From contig NC_081411.1 in the NCBI RefSeq assembly GCF_030272615.1, positions 182,860,977-182,924,976 on the forward strand: a stretch of DNA of 64,000 bases, in the 5' to 3' direction. The notes beneath the pieces were generated by a model. The model was given only the letters and a program-made list of their open reading frames with translations. It was not told the DNA's origin and did no database searches. Position 1 is the first letter of the stretch. Every line of letters starts with the position of its first letter. The position numbers were made by a program, and so were the translations under genes. The stretch comes from Cryptomeria japonica (taxonomy: Eukaryota > Streptophyta > Pinopsida > Cupressales > Cupressaceae). This document shows positions 34,631 through 48,414 of the stretch, piece after piece.

Positions 34631-37600
34631 TGCAATGCCCACAAAAAATACCCTAGAGAAAATAACTAAACTAACTAAACAACAAAGATATTTTATTTTA
34701 AAGAATATCTATTAATGCAACATAGTAAACTAACATAACTTTAAATCATAGATCAACTTCACAAGAATATATAAAACATCATGAATGATAACCAGAACTC
34801 TTACAACGCAAGCAGAAATAGCATTATAACAATTAACATCTCAATGTATACCTATACTCATTCATCTATTCATCTATTCATTCATTCCCTATGGTACTTT
34901 AACATCATTACTTACTAGCAATAACACATAACACACCAATATCATAATACCATCAACATTTGTTATAATAATTACATTACTATCTCTCTCATCATGAGAA
35001 TCATGAATTTTCAAACACTTATCATATCATATTCCCATTGGCTCTCAGAGTTCATTTTAAAACACCAATTCCAAGTGTTCCAAATTACCCATTTCTTCAT
35101 TAACCATATAATTCATTATGGATCTAAATAGAACTATCAACATATAAGCAATTCTATTTTTTTCCTTTCTTAGTTTCATCACACATCCCATCAAGATAAC
35201 ATATACAAAATCATAGACAAGTCTATACAACAAAATCTAGTTCCTTTCCAATGACATTACTTATAACAAGATTATCTAAAAACACCATATCTATAATAAG
35301 GACACACATAGCTCAACATTTCAAATCTTACTCCATATAGATCTCTATTTTTTTCTACCTAATGAACATTCTTACAACATGTATCATACAATGAATACAA
35401 TATCATATTCCATTACAAGATCACAACTTTGACTACCTCATCATAATATCCTAATACATAAGAATACATGGTACAAGTACATCATCTCTTTTATTTTCCA
35501 GTATCATCGTGATTCAATATACTATCTCAATGCATATAAATTAACTCCGCACAAAGAAGAATCATAGAGTCCATATAAATATACAACTACTCATTCCTCT
35601 CCATATTCCAAAGATAACTAACATTAAGTATTAATAAATTTCAAATCAATTCATAAATGATCATTAACACATCCACTACCATCCACAAGAGATACACAAG
35701 ATAATCCTATCGTATCACTCAATCATTTAATTCATTTCTAATATGAAATTACATACACATTGAATATCAATTTATAGAAATGCTATCCAATACATCTCAT
35801 TCTGAAATCAACCTATAACTACAATTCCTAATACATATTTTCACAAGATATTAATCACATATTTCTCTTTACTACTACATCTTTCTCAATATACAAAAAC
35901 ACATGATATAAATTGCAATTACATGAATTATGCTCCAAAGGTCCATCCACATGATGAGATAATATAAATACATGTATACCCATGCAAGCATCTAATGAAG
36001 AAAATCCCAATTGAATAAGGCATCAAACCAATCGACCATGTGGAACCAAATAGGAACCACTCCCCATACTAGGAGATGACATGGGGTTCCAACTCACACT
36101 CAAGACCTAGGCTGACACCTAACAACCAAGGGACTCAACATGACATCCACAAAGACAACAACCATAACAATGAACTACTTCACATCACAAGGGTAATGAT
36201 AAATCAATAAACTCCTAGAGGCATAATCAACAAGAGGCATAAGGATAATGGACACATGTAGGGAAGAGTATCATCACATGGTAGCCTCATGTGGAATCTA
36301 CCTCAACCTTGGAGCCAAAAAAAGGAGGACCATCTACTGTACCAATGGTCTTCCCAATCATAGATTCCAAAACCATCTCCCTAGAATTTGCCATCCCAAA
36401 ATCATCTATGTGGAACCCACCATTCTGGAACACAACTCAAATTAATTATCTTTATTAAGTGAGTCCTATTTACCCAAACCCACTAATCAATTATTATGGT
36501 TATCACTTGCAATTAAACATAAACTCTTCATGTGGTCCCATGACAAGTCTAGACCCTAATCATCCTCTCTAGGAACCTCTTAGGAGCCTATTTCTCAGGA
36601 CACCAGTCCTACACATGCAAGAGCCCACTCTCCCCACCATGGACCATAACCTTGGGTAAAAAATGCATCAAAATAACATTACAAACACATCATGAAGGCT
36701 CACAAATGACATAGGCATAGTCACAACATCACTAACACAAACTGAAGGATAATATGAAGCATACATCCAAAATGCAAGCACAAGCCTTCACCAAACCAAC
36801 ATATCAATGATCCAAAGCATATAAATGAGTTCAAAATCTAATTCCAAATAATTTCCAATCCTCTATATTAAGGCAACAACATCCCACTGGAGCTCACATA
36901 AACATTCCTCAACGGTGAGGCATTCCTCCTCCTGCTGGAGGAAATCAACATATGAACAATATCCTCAATGGTGAGGCACAAATCCTCTCATCGGAGCACA
37001 AAACCAACATAAATAAATCAAGATGACATTAAAAAAATCTTTGAGGAACTTAAGGAAATCACAAAATACCTCTAGTAAATGCATGAAAATTGGAAAGGAG
37101 ACTAATTGGGAAAAATCATAAAAAAATTCAAATTTGAGCATAATAGAGCACCAAAAACCTAGACTAGTGTTCTTGGGAGACAATTTATCTCTCCCAAGCC
37201 ATTTTTTGGAGTTTTGGGGTCTTCTTTTGGCGTTTTGGGGCAAAACATAAGCATTTTCAGTTCGGAATGTAAAAGTCATTAAAAATAGACAAATTTGATA
37301 ATGAGACTTGCCAAAATTCTAAAGAGACTCTCAATTTGATAATGAAACTTGCCAGGAGTGCACAAAGCTTCACCAAATTTCCACAACAACTCGAGTAGAT
37401 TCATTAAGACAAAGATAGATACAAAGCATCATTCTGAAGGCATTCTAATGCACAAGAATCACTCAAGCCGACTATAAAATAAACAAATAAAATAATTACA
37501 ACACTCAAGCCTTCCCGAAAGCAACTCCCAGCAAGCCATAGACCACATTCTTACAAATACATACAGACACTTGAGGATATGCAGAAACTCATTAGGGAGA

Positions 37601-39238
37601 AACATAAAAAATAATTGAAAAAGCTTATTTAACTCAATCCAAATTACAAGGGAGGGGAAACAAGAATCCAATAAGGGAAAATGCAGAATATGCATTCTTG
37701 GCAGCACACATCATTCCCAGAATTTTCCATATGTCACATACATATCAATCATTCATAAATTCCTCCCAAAAACCCATCTTAAAATATTTAAACACCAAAA
37801 TCCTTTCCCCAAAAAATAATATATCAGCATTCACAATTTAGACAATCTTTTAAAAAATAAATTGTAGAGTGAAAATGAAGCTCCAACCTCAAAATTGCAA
37901 CCAAGGCAGAACCAACTGATGAAGGACAATCCAAAATCTAGCGACTCCAATCCCAAATCTTCAAATCAACTCCAACAATCCAATCCAAATTGAATAAAAT
38001 ATACAAAGCTTTAATTCCAAAATTTGCAGAGATGCCAACCCCGACAATGCACAAGAAAAACCATTAAATAGAAAAATAAAACTCAAAACTATAGAAATCC
38101 ACCGACCAATCAGAAAATTTCATAAAACCATATATTATACCTACCATGAGTAAAAATGAGGTAACTATTATTTAACAAAATTATTTAGTTACCCCACTCA
38201 AAATCAACCAATAGAAGTAAGGGTTAGGTTATTATATTATAAACATTAATAACAAATAATAAATCAGTCCCAATAATAATTAAATAAGAAAAAACTTATA
38301 TAAATAGAACCTCAAAACTAAATATAAATTCAAATCAAGAATAAAGCATTAATAAAAAATTAATGCTTTAATTAATAAATAATTTAAATAAATAAATAAA
38401 TAACAATTAAACAATAAATAATTAATAAACCAATAAATAAAATAATAAAGAATTAAATCAATAAATCAAAGAAATAAAAATCAATTAAATAAATATAAAA
38501 GCTCAACAATAAATAAATATCACCAATCAATTAAACAATAAATAAACCAAATAAATAAATCGCAATGCTATATGATAAACTAATCGAAATATTAATAAAT
38601 TATATTAGTTTTTGATATTAATTAAATAATAACCACACAACCACATCACCTCAAGCGACCCAACAAGGGTTAAACACCGACACAAGACCCTAACCACCAA
38701 CTTACGCCACAACACAAGTGACAAGGTGAACAACTAAGCCTAGAGTGTAAGAGGGAAGCTCATGCCATCTCTGTCAACTTGTCATTGGAATATGACTCTC
38801 TCAGACCTATGAAACCAAGTGGAGTCAATGTCCGGTACCTGCAAGCCTACAACCACCACTAAACATGATACACAATATATACATCATAAATTATCAGGCA
38901 AGTGATAGAGAATCACAATGTCATATAATGCTCACAATGAATGGTATGAAATCGTCTCTAATCATAAAGACACTAGAAGACACTCACAAACATCACAATA
39001 ATAGAGTAGGGTTAGCGTAATCATAATGTCATCAAAATCTCATGAGTAATATGATCCTTGATGTATAATGAACACATATAAATCATCAAATATAGATCCA
39101 TCTTCATATCTAACTCAATCATGAAATATGGTTAGTATATACCATGATACCAAGAAATCATCATAAAGTAGACTAACCTAGATCAATATAATTCTCTGAT
39201 GTATAGAAAGACAAGATGAGTCAGGGAGGGGCACTACA
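34631..39238 (-). repeat. LARD 5' LTR (right copy), 4608 bp
   Basis: Partner of 26750-31216. It carries about 240 bp near 35930-36175 (around the phrase GGTCCATCCACATGATGAG) absent from the left copy. This is either a deletion there or a small insertion here. It ends GCACTACA and is followed by AATAG. Confidence 0.88.
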
Positions 39239-39243
39239 AATAG

Positions 39244-39928
39244 TGTTGGACAACTGGACCTACTGAACATCTCACCTTGATTTAATAATAATATGTTTGA
39301 TACAATAGCATTTATCCAAAGCACAAAAGTACTTAATAGAAACACATTTTTAATTGTTGCACTAAAAGGTAGTGTCAAATCTACATAATAGATCCCTTGT
39401 CTAATATTTCAATCCTTCAATATACTTTTGGAGGGCAGGATTTTTAGTCCTGCCTATCTATAGGTGGAGACTAATGTTTTCATCTCCCTCACTTTTTCAA
39501 TTAATTTTTCTTGAAAATCTCTATCAAATATTTATTTTACAGTTTAACATCATTTATTTATTGATATCATTTTTCTCTTTTTTTACATTTTTCTGATTGG
39601 CCCTATACTTTTTCATCTCTATCACGTTTTTAATTTAAAAAAATTCGAAACCTCTATCAAATATTTATTCTATAATGTACCATCATTTATTTATTAATGC
39701 CATTTTTCTCTCTATTTTACATTTTAATGTGAGCAAAAAAAAAACTTCCTAATGTCTTAGGTAAAAATTGAAATTTTAATTGTACATCACCGATCTGATA
39801 CTGTGTATTGTCTACATTGAAAATAAATTTTAAAAAATCTATTTAACAGTAAGTATACGACAGAATTTATCCGCCAACTACATATCGAATGCAAATTTTT
39901 AATACATATTAAATGTAGCACTCGCTAT
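39244..39928. repeat. Intergenic DNA with a 133-bp tandem duplication
   Basis: Two diverged copies of a unit begin near 39480 and 39613. Both contain CTCTATCAAATATTTATT, then CATCATTTATTTATTRAT, then CATTTTTCTC. The rest up to the PPR relic shows no gene. Confidence 0.75.
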
Positions 39929-41015
39929 GCAGCTAGAAGAATGCCCCTATACCCCTATCTGTTACCTCTTACATCTGTCCTAGGCATCAACTCAACTCAG
40001 CAACCAAGGAGATGACCCAGCTTCCAACGCTAACCCATCTTCAGTGTCTGCAGTACTGTACCTTTTGCCAACATCCATTCCCTTCGAAGGGTAGTCACCA
40101 TTAAATTAAAATTCAAATTGTTCCCTCGTGGAAATCCGAGGAATGCATTTGATCGCATAACATTTTGACACTAACTATTTTATGCAAATGGCTACACCAA
40201 CGGCGACGATGGGAGCTTCAAAACAAGGTATGAGCATCCATCAAACTATACTGGAAGTCGCATTAGTTTCAGATATTAGAGTTGGAAATGATCAAGTAGA
40301 CATTTATGCAAACTGTGGCAGCATAGACAACGCACATGAACTGTTTGATTGGATACCTCAAATAAATGTGGGATCATGGAATGCTTCGACTGCGGGATAT
40401 GCACAAAATGCATTTGTCAACAGGATTTAGAATCATTCAACAAAAATGCAATTGATAGGGTGTAAAGCTAGACGGGGAAACTTTGTTGTCATCCTCCCAG
40501 CTTGTGCGAAAATTGGGAGCTTTGCAACAGGGTATGGACATTCATCATAGGATGAACAATAAAGGAATTTTGTCTGATGTAGCTATTACCCTATTAGACG
40601 TGTATGCAAACAAGTAAACTTTCGGCAAAATGCGATTGACAGGACCTGTAAACGTAAACTTTACCAGCATTCCCCCAGCATGTGCGAAAATGGGAGCTTT
40701 GGAACAGCATTTAAACATTTAAACATCTATCCCTGGATAAAAGCTAAAGGAATTTTGTCATATATTGTAGCTGCAACTGCCCTCCTATAATATGTATGCG
40801 GAACGTATAAGCATAGACAAGGGACGTGAACTGTTTTACAGAATGTCATTATTGTAGGATATCCAAAATGTGAATTCATATAGAAGGCACGTGAACTATT
40901 TGACAGAATGCTCGGAGAAACATATTCTCATGGAATACCCTAACTGCAGGATATTAACAAACTGGACTTTTTGAATAGGCTTTAGAGACTTTGCAATAAA
41001 ATGCAATTGGGATAA
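39929..41015 (+). pseudogene. PPR protein pseudogene, copy 1
   Basis: Remnant of a pentatricopeptide-repeat protein (PLS type, normally an organellar RNA-binding or editing factor). The open part 40182-40430 shows the classic repeat text: G-M-S-I-H-Q-T-I-L-E, V-G-N-D-Q-V-D-I-Y-A-N-C-G-S-I, A-H-E-L-F-D, G-S-W-N-A, A-G-Y-A-Q-N. Further repeat pieces follow in other frames (C-A-K-M-G-A-L-E-type at about 40690; A-R-E-L-F-D-R-M-L at about 40890). Many stops and shifts occur. The upstream part 39929-40180 is shared with the inverted copy at 48415-49390. Confidence 0.85.
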
Positions 41016-42685
41016 TTCAATATACAATAATGTTCTCTCGGTGTCAAGATATGGATATTGTTAATATATTGTTTCTTATTTGCAAAGATGTTAAATTCAA
41101 TTTGACATTATTTTCGCAGGATACTATACCTTATCTAGTCGTTTTTATATGTATTCTTGTTTTTTCATGTTTTTAGTATATAAATGCATATTAATACTTA
41201 GTTTAGTTTTTCATATTTAAGTATATGACTACCTATTTCCTTGTTGTTAGAGTGTTTTCTATTGTGACTCTCTTACTATATGATTGAGCATATCATCACT
41301 TAAGACCTTGCATTACAATTGTATCAAATTTGATCTTATGGCCTAAGGTTTGATTCATGGAGAGCTGAAAGCATCACATGATATTGATTAAAGTTTGTGA
41401 CTAAGAGATTTCTAGCCTACATAAAATTTGAGCGCATGTAGAAGGTAGTGTACATGTCCTTTAATGTGTTGGTCATTGTTTAAAATGTGGTGTGCATTTT
41501 GTTATAGGAAGAGTGTTGAGCAAGTAGAAAATAAAAAATAAATGAATTATTGTCAATAGATGAGGAATGAACATAACACCTAGAATTAAAAACCTCAAGC
41601 AATAAGCTAATGAAGAATATCTTCAAATCTAAACATGTCTTAGGCTTTGTGCCTTAACAATGAGGCTTTAAAGGTTCCCTACGATTTTAATTTACACAAT
41701 AGTGATCGATATCTCATCTTAGTTGCAAATTAGGAAATGATATGAAGGATCAAGCCAATTCTTTGACTATGTGATATTGCACACTACACATGCACACACA
41801 AACTCAATGGTATTACATTGAAATATTAAGACACTAATGATAAGGATTCCCTTCAATATATAAACAACATTGTAAAATATTAATAGAATACTAGAAAATA
41901 AAATGTTAATCCCTTCAAGGAATGACACAACTAAACAAATTTCAAGCATTGTTCGTGGAGTGGGATGCTTATTATACATTCATGAATCAATACTAAAATA
42001 CAAGGAATTCTTTTGAAATTAAAATATAACCTAATTACATGTAACCACCGAGTATCCAAAATCATCTTAAGATCCATATTAGTTAGCTAATAAACTCAAT
42101 ATTGTTAGCTTGCAAGCCAATAGTATCAAATTTTATACAAGAATATATATATTAATCATTTTTTAATTCTACATCAAATGATTGTGTGGTAATTCATAGG
42201 AGCTATTAGTAAATTATTCTCAATGCTTAGCACCTTACGTGCCTATGAAAATTGAATAGGGTCATTCTAATAGTTTACTACGAATAATGCATATAAGGTA
42301 CAAGTCATAACTCCTCTTATATTCAATAATTTATGTGGTGGATTAAGTTTCACTTATTTTTGTCCACCATACTTGATCAAGGTTGCTAATATTATAGGGA
42401 TAATCCAATCATATAGTCTATTATTCCACTTGGGAACCCTCATAACAAAGCATATATTTTCACGAGTTGATGACAAGGTGGAAATATTTGACCATCTAGT
42501 CTTTCCCAAACCAAATTCTTATCAAGCACCAAATTAGTTTTGTTCCTTATTTTTCTTATACATTATAAATAATTGGCTATCACACACAAAATCCATTAGA
42601 TAAACTAGTCAAGTTCCTTCTACAAGACCTTATATATTGAATTAACTAGACTTATATTTACATATATAAAAAATTACACCAACTC
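41016..42685. other. AT-rich DNA, nothing recognised
   Basis: About 1.7 kb between the PPR relic and the unassigned ORF region. There are no coding blocks, paired LTRs or RNA genes that I can support. Confidence 0.5.
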
Positions 42686-45273
42686 CAATAGGACCAAGCT
42701 CAAGTTAATAGTTGAAACACCTAAACAAGTTAATAGTATTAAAAGTAGCTTGGAGGAAAATGGATGGTTATGGTTGCCTATATTTACAATTTTCAACTTT
42801 CACCTATCTTTGGGTGAGATTTTTTGAAGGAGTTCCATATATCCTCCCAAGGTATCCTACTGATAAAATCATCATGTTGGAACTTGGAAGATAGGTCATA
42901 ATAGTTCATAGTAAGCAACCAGAGGCTCATAAGACCAACTTTAAGTTCCCTCTTGTTATTAGGAGGTATACAATGACAAAATCAATCAAAGCCAAAGCTA
43001 TACAAACAAAAAAGTAGTAAATCACTCTCAAGAAGTTCAAAGGAAGAAAGGACTTTGATTACATGGGAATGAAGGACAGATTCAAGAAGGCCTATACCCA
43101 TGTGCATTGGGTGGAAGATACTTGGGTTGATCTTCGTATCGATAAAGATATTAGGAGACTAGATTATAGTCATCTCACTTTGAAAAATATCATGTATCTT
43201 GATCTAGCAGACATTCCTAATGACATGGAGGATGACAAGGATGTCCTTGAACCTATCTATGAAATTCAAAAGTTTTCGAATACTCCTCTTCCTCCCATTT
43301 AGTGGTCACTGAAAGATTGTGTCTCAATAAGAGCAATATTTCAGTGATTCTTGCCAATACCAACACTTGGTTACAAATCAAGGGGATAAGGTTGAAGAAA
43401 TTTCAAATAGGATTAGAGGATGACATTACAAGACGTGTTTGCAAGAGGTTTGAACTCAAGAAAAAGAATAAAGAGGATCATTCTCCTTCCAGTTAGGGAA
43501 CCAAGTTCAAGATTATAGTAGGGAAGGACAAGATCAAGGTTCAAGGAGAAACTTCTGACAAGGAAAAATAAACTCAAATACAAGATGAAGATTTAGAAGA
43601 ATACCAAGCTATTGTAGACATTGAACCTACCTTTGGAGAAACACTATGAGTATATTCTCCTATTGTTATGATGGTATCCTCTCCTATTGTCATTTCAATT
43701 ATTTCTCTTGATACCAATATTGATGCCTTTTCCACTATAATTGTAGATCTTGTTACTACTTTTTTTTCATCAAATCAATTTCTTCTTCATCTACCACACA
43801 TTTTCCACTAAGTCTATCCTAGACAATCTTCATAACAATCTTGAGAATGTTTATAACACTTCCTTTTTGGGTTTATCTGATGTTCCTACCTCTATGCTTG
43901 ATAGCAATGTTTTATATTTTGATAAGATAATGTCTTTCTTTATGCCTCAAGTATCAAATGTGGAAACTACATCTGCAATCCAAACTAAGACACCGCCCTT
44001 TGTATCCATTGAGGTACAAAATGAAACTTAGATTGTTCAAACTCTAGTTCTAGGTATAGAGAATGAAATACCAAATCTTCCTCCATGGTTGAGAACCATT
44101 GCACCCAAAAGGAAGAAACAAGCCATCTCCCCAGATAATTTTGATTTCAGTTAGATGACTCCTACCAAGTCTAAAGTTTCTAAAAGGGCCAAGAATATCT
44201 CAAGGATTCAATTGGATGAAGATGGACAGGGTCCACAGAGATAGTTGAACCTCCTCCTAACAAGACTATTGCAGAAACACAACTTTCATACTATGTGATA
44301 GGAAGGGTTGAGCTTGGAAAAAAAATACATGATAGTGCCAAGAAAGGTTCTCAAGTTGCAATGGATGCATTGATTTAGAGGTATGATTGGGATATGATTA
44401 TTAAAGATAAATTGAAACTTAGGAATGAGGAGCTTACTTCTATGCTTCTTAAAATCATTAAGTGTTTTGAAGATATTGAACCCGTGAATACATCCATTGC
44501 TGAAGAATCAATCAAGAAGGTTGAAAGGGATAGGATTAAAGTAAGAGAATTTGATGTATGGTGAGATATAATTGTAGAAGAAGACACTCACCTCTTGAAA
44601 ACTTCTTTCAAGATGATGAAGAATTGGGAAAATATTAGTCCCAGTCGGAGAAGATATTGAAAGTTTTATCACAAGACTTAGAATCATAGGCCTCAAATCT
44701 AATAGCTTGGATCGAATTAAAGGATATAGATTTGGAGATTTTGGTCAAGACAATGGTGTTATCTCATCCAGGGAGAAGTACATTGAACTTGTACTCATGA
44801 GAAACAAGAAAGAAGTTACTTGGGATATAACAAAGGATTTCCAATTAGCTTTAAAAATAGGTGAAGAGAAATGATGAGAAATTCTTGCCAAAATTGAATT
44901 GGTCTCATGCACAATCTTTGATGAAAGTCAAAAACTTCTTCTGAAAGATATAGCACTAAAAGAGCTTGCATCTCTCATTCAACAAGAGATCAATTACAAT
45001 GATTTCTCAATAGCCTCTATTGACAAGTTTATAGATTTCCAAGTGGTTCTGGATAATTTGAAGTGCATTTTGGGTCGCTATAAGAAGTATTTCATTAGTT
45101 TGGAAGATATCATCACACAAGTCAAGAAAATTGCAAACCACACATCTAGACCTGATGATGTTGAGATCCAAGATGGACTCCATAATCTTGAAGAATTTAT
45201 GGCCAAGAATGGATATTATGAAGAAATGCCCCATGATGACTATATATATTTTTTTAGTATATGCATTTTGTAA
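42686..45273 (+). pseudogene. Unassigned multi-frame protein region, retroelement-like
   Basis: I do not recognise this protein. Plus-strand pieces read as one decayed long coding region. They include L-Y-L-Q-F-S-T-F with F-F-E-G-V-P-Y-I-L-P-R-Y-P-T-D (about 42780-42870); a basic part with K-D-R-F-K-K-A-Y (43063-43302); a Ser/Thr/Pro-rich part (43660-44030); a basic K-R-K-K-Q stretch (about 44110); and an open C-terminal piece (44899-45273), mostly helical and acidic. Stops and shifts are frequent. Layout resembles accessory or gag-like proteins of plant retroelements, and loosely ORF2 of the element at 51394-57246, but I saw no motif that proves this. No flanking LTRs were found. Confidence 0.4.
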
Positions 45274-47380
45274 TTTTATTTTGGTATTCTACATGTCATT
45301 CGAAAAAATGCAATTATATGTACCCATAATACAAGTCAATGTCAAGTAGGATTGTAGTATTGAATAAGTCATAGTTAGTTGTACCTTTTCCTAATTTTCT
45401 CATATCCCCTCCCCTATATATATGAGGGTACTCATTTATAAACAATCATCTTCATGCATAGAAACAAACATCTACCCGTTTGTGTAGCAACTTAAGACTT
45501 TGATTTTATTTTGCAAATCAATTTCAAGTGAATAGAAAGGAGCAATTGTGCATTCAATCTTTGATTTGGATCATCTTCTTATGGGATTACAACATTCTTA
45601 TGTCATTGTTTTGGTTTAATTAGTAAATTATCTCTTTGTGTTCATAACAAACAAAACTATTTAATTTGTATATATATTGTAAAATACATATACATGATTT
45701 AGATTACAAAATTTCCCAATCCCAACTTATAATTTGAGATGTTATCATATAATAGATTCTTCTCATCTTATTTGTATGGTTTGCAACCACCTTTAATGTT
45801 TTAAATTTCAGCATGATATGATGCTATTGAATGTGATTGATATATGTAGAATAGGAGAAAGACCCTTTGTAATATTATTTTATACTCGTGGAGTCAGATT
45901 CAGTTGTTCTTTTTGAACATTTTAGCTTTTATTTGGAACCCATATAGAAGTAGCACATTTCATTGAGGGGTCAATGGGATTGTTGAAAGCTTCTTTCTTA
46001 TTCTTCTTTGGAGCATAAGGAGGAAAGATCATCCTTGATTTGGTACATATATGAAGGAATGAAATTATGTTAATATTTCTTTATTGGTGGATCATTATAG
46101 TTATAAGTTGATTTTTTGTGCTAGAGGAGTATTAGGAGGCAATGAAGAGGGCTTTATTTTCTCCTTCTTTTCCTTGTTAACTTTTTCTTGATTATTTTAT
46201 TGCACATGCATTTGTTATAATTATTGAATTTTATCATTGTTAACATAAAGAACTTCTATTTGATGTTCTTTATCTTTTCAGTCATCATAAATTTCCTTGA
46301 GAGACATCACAAATTTCCTTGAGAGACACAACAAAATTCTCAAGTTTGAAGTAGTTGTTTTGAAAATAAGTACATATGTATCTATTGTCATTTTCACAAT
46401 TTTATCTTGAAAAACATATTTTAAAATTGATGTATCATAGAGGGCATCTTATTTAATTATTGTAGCTAAGATCTCCCAAGTAAAACACAAAATATAGACA
46501 TTGAAGGAATTATATGGAAAATTTCATCCACCTCCTTTTAAACCCCATGTCAAGAGAAAAGATAGTACTCCCCAAAGCGTCCATAATAATGCCATTGGTT
46601 ATGTCTAGAGCAACATGTAAATGTGTAAATTTTTTATGCTAAAATATTCATTATATCAAATTATTTTATCTATATGTTATAGAAATTGCTTTGATTAATG
46701 TGAATACCTTCACATTGTTGATCATGCATAAAACCATGACCATAAAGTTGACCATAATAATTGTGGTTTAGGATCACTACATAAAATGAAATAATTGAAG
46801 GTACATAAGGAGGTGAATTACTTTAAGTAACTATAGATATTTTCTAGAAATGTAGGAAGAGGAACAAACATTCCTTGTATCCATAGGGTATTTAGTCATA
46901 TGTATCATAGGACTATATCACGAGATCTATGATTTAATCCTCAAATAGCATACAAGTATATGTGTGGTGTCCATTAAATCGATGAAAATTACAAAATAAT
47001 TATTCAGTATAGCTCTTAGATAATCATCTAGAGGAATCCAATTTAGATTGATGGAAAAAAGGCTAACCCAATTATTAGGAAGCTTTGAAGAACATTATAC
47101 AATGGTTTGCTAAGATTTGAAATTTTTCTAGACCCTTAATGTTTGAATTATATAAAATCAGATGTGGTAGACATTTGATTGGAACTAGATTTCTAATATT
47201 TTTTCTTGTCATTTCCTTTTTGAAATGTATTATTCTTTTGACATTATGAAGTATTAAAAGAAGTGGGAGAGACCCCATTATTTCAACCATTAGATTCAAA
47301 TATAGTTAAATTGCAAAATATTTTACAGGTATACACAACTTTTACCATATAAGTATTGGAAGTTGATTCCATAGTCCTTA
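45274..47380. other. AT-rich DNA downstream of the unassigned region
   Basis: A TATA-like run TATATATAT at 45415-45423 within CCCCTATATATATGAGGG, followed by an A/T-rich leader-like tract, resembles an LTR promoter. No second copy is present. A short tandem repeat of AAATTTCCTTGAGAGACA lies at about 46285-46330. No gene was seen in the rest. Confidence 0.4.
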
Positions 47381-47387
47381 GTAGACT

Positions 47388-47812
47388 CATTATGTCGTTG
47401 GGAACATTTAGTTAAATTAGTTAATTGTTTCTAAGCCTATTTTGACACATAAGTATTGTAATAAAGTGGCTAGCTTGACAAAATAATAGATACAAATAGG
47501 AGCTAAGGATTAGAAGTATTCAAGGGCATAGTCCTTAGGGTTCATACAAATAATTTAGGTGAGATTTTATTTTCATATGTAATATCTAGACATGTATCAT
47601 TATGTCTTTGGGAACATTTTTTTAAATTAGTCAGTTGTTTCTAAGCATGTTTGGACACATAAGTATTGTAATAAAGTGGTGGCTAGCTTGACAAAATAAT
47701 AGATACAAATAAGAGCTAAGGATTAGAAGTATTCAAGGGTATAGTCCTTAGGTTTCATAATGATAATTTAGGTAAGATTTTATTTTCATATGTAATAGCT
47801 AGACATGTATCA
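47388..47812. repeat. Tandem duplication, about 212-bp unit
   Basis: 47388-47599 and 47600-47812 are near copies. Shared blocks include GACACATAAGTATTGTAATA, GCTAGCTTGACAAAATAATA, GCTAAGGATTAGAAGTATTC and GATTTTATTTTCATATGTAA. It is much better preserved than the other tandem duplications in the window. Confidence 0.9.
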
Positions 47813-48414
47813 CTAAACGCTCCTAGGTGACAATTGTGACTACCATTTCCATTATATAACTCAAATATAGCTACAATAAAGCCAATGGGAAATGGGCGTG
47901 TAACAACCTGAATTGAAAAATGTGTGCAGTGTGAAGAATTATACATAATAGAGTTAGAGCTACAATTTTCTTTTTGATTTGATCGAATTACTTCATTAGT
48001 GTATTGAAGATTTAGAAACACTAGTAGTGGTATGATAAGCATGTGTAGAATGAAGGATGTCTAAAAAAAGTGAGAGGTAAGAGATAAATAAATAGAAGTG
48101 ATAGGGAAAATCACATTATAAACGCAGAGTTTTCATAGATAACAAGAGGAAAAGTTCAAGAAATAGTGGTAGTACTTATATATACATCATCTCAAAGAAC
48201 TCTAGTTTGAATGTACATCATTTCAATTTAATAAATGAGCAAATTAGACACACACATAATACACATCCAAAAAATAATTTTTCCACTAGTTTCAACCTAA
48301 ACATATGCCTTATCTAAACCTTTTTCCAACTCCATTAACCTCAGAAATTTTTCACTAATTTGTATGCTGAATTATAACTATACAATTGTCTATGGTATAA
48401 AATATAAACTACTT
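47813..48414. other. AT-rich DNA, nothing recognised
   Basis: About 600 bp between the 212-bp duplication and the inverted PPR copy, with no supportable feature. Confidence 0.5.

Larger units (their letters stand above)
26750..39238 (-). mobile_element. LARD-type non-coding LTR retrotransposon with about 4.5-kb LTRs
   Basis: Direct repeats 26750-31216 and 34631-39238 start TGTAATGCCC / TGCAATGCCC and end GGGGCACTAAA / GGGGCACTACA. The whole is flanked by AATAG at 26745-26749 and 39239-39243. A minus-strand primer site (TAGTATCAGAGCCCATG) follows the right LTR, and a minus-strand purine tract precedes the left one, so the element points left. The 3.4 kb core has no recognisable gag or pol. 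LTR and core sizes agree closely with Large Retrotransposon Derivatives described in grasses. Its purine tract and LTR start resemble those of the Gypsy relic at 49854, which suggests, but does not prove, a Gypsy partner. Confidence 0.9.

Noticed and set aside
42686-45700. A complete LTR element suggested by the TATA-like tract at 45415
   Set aside because: No second copy of the putative LTR upstream and no primer site, so borders cannot be set.
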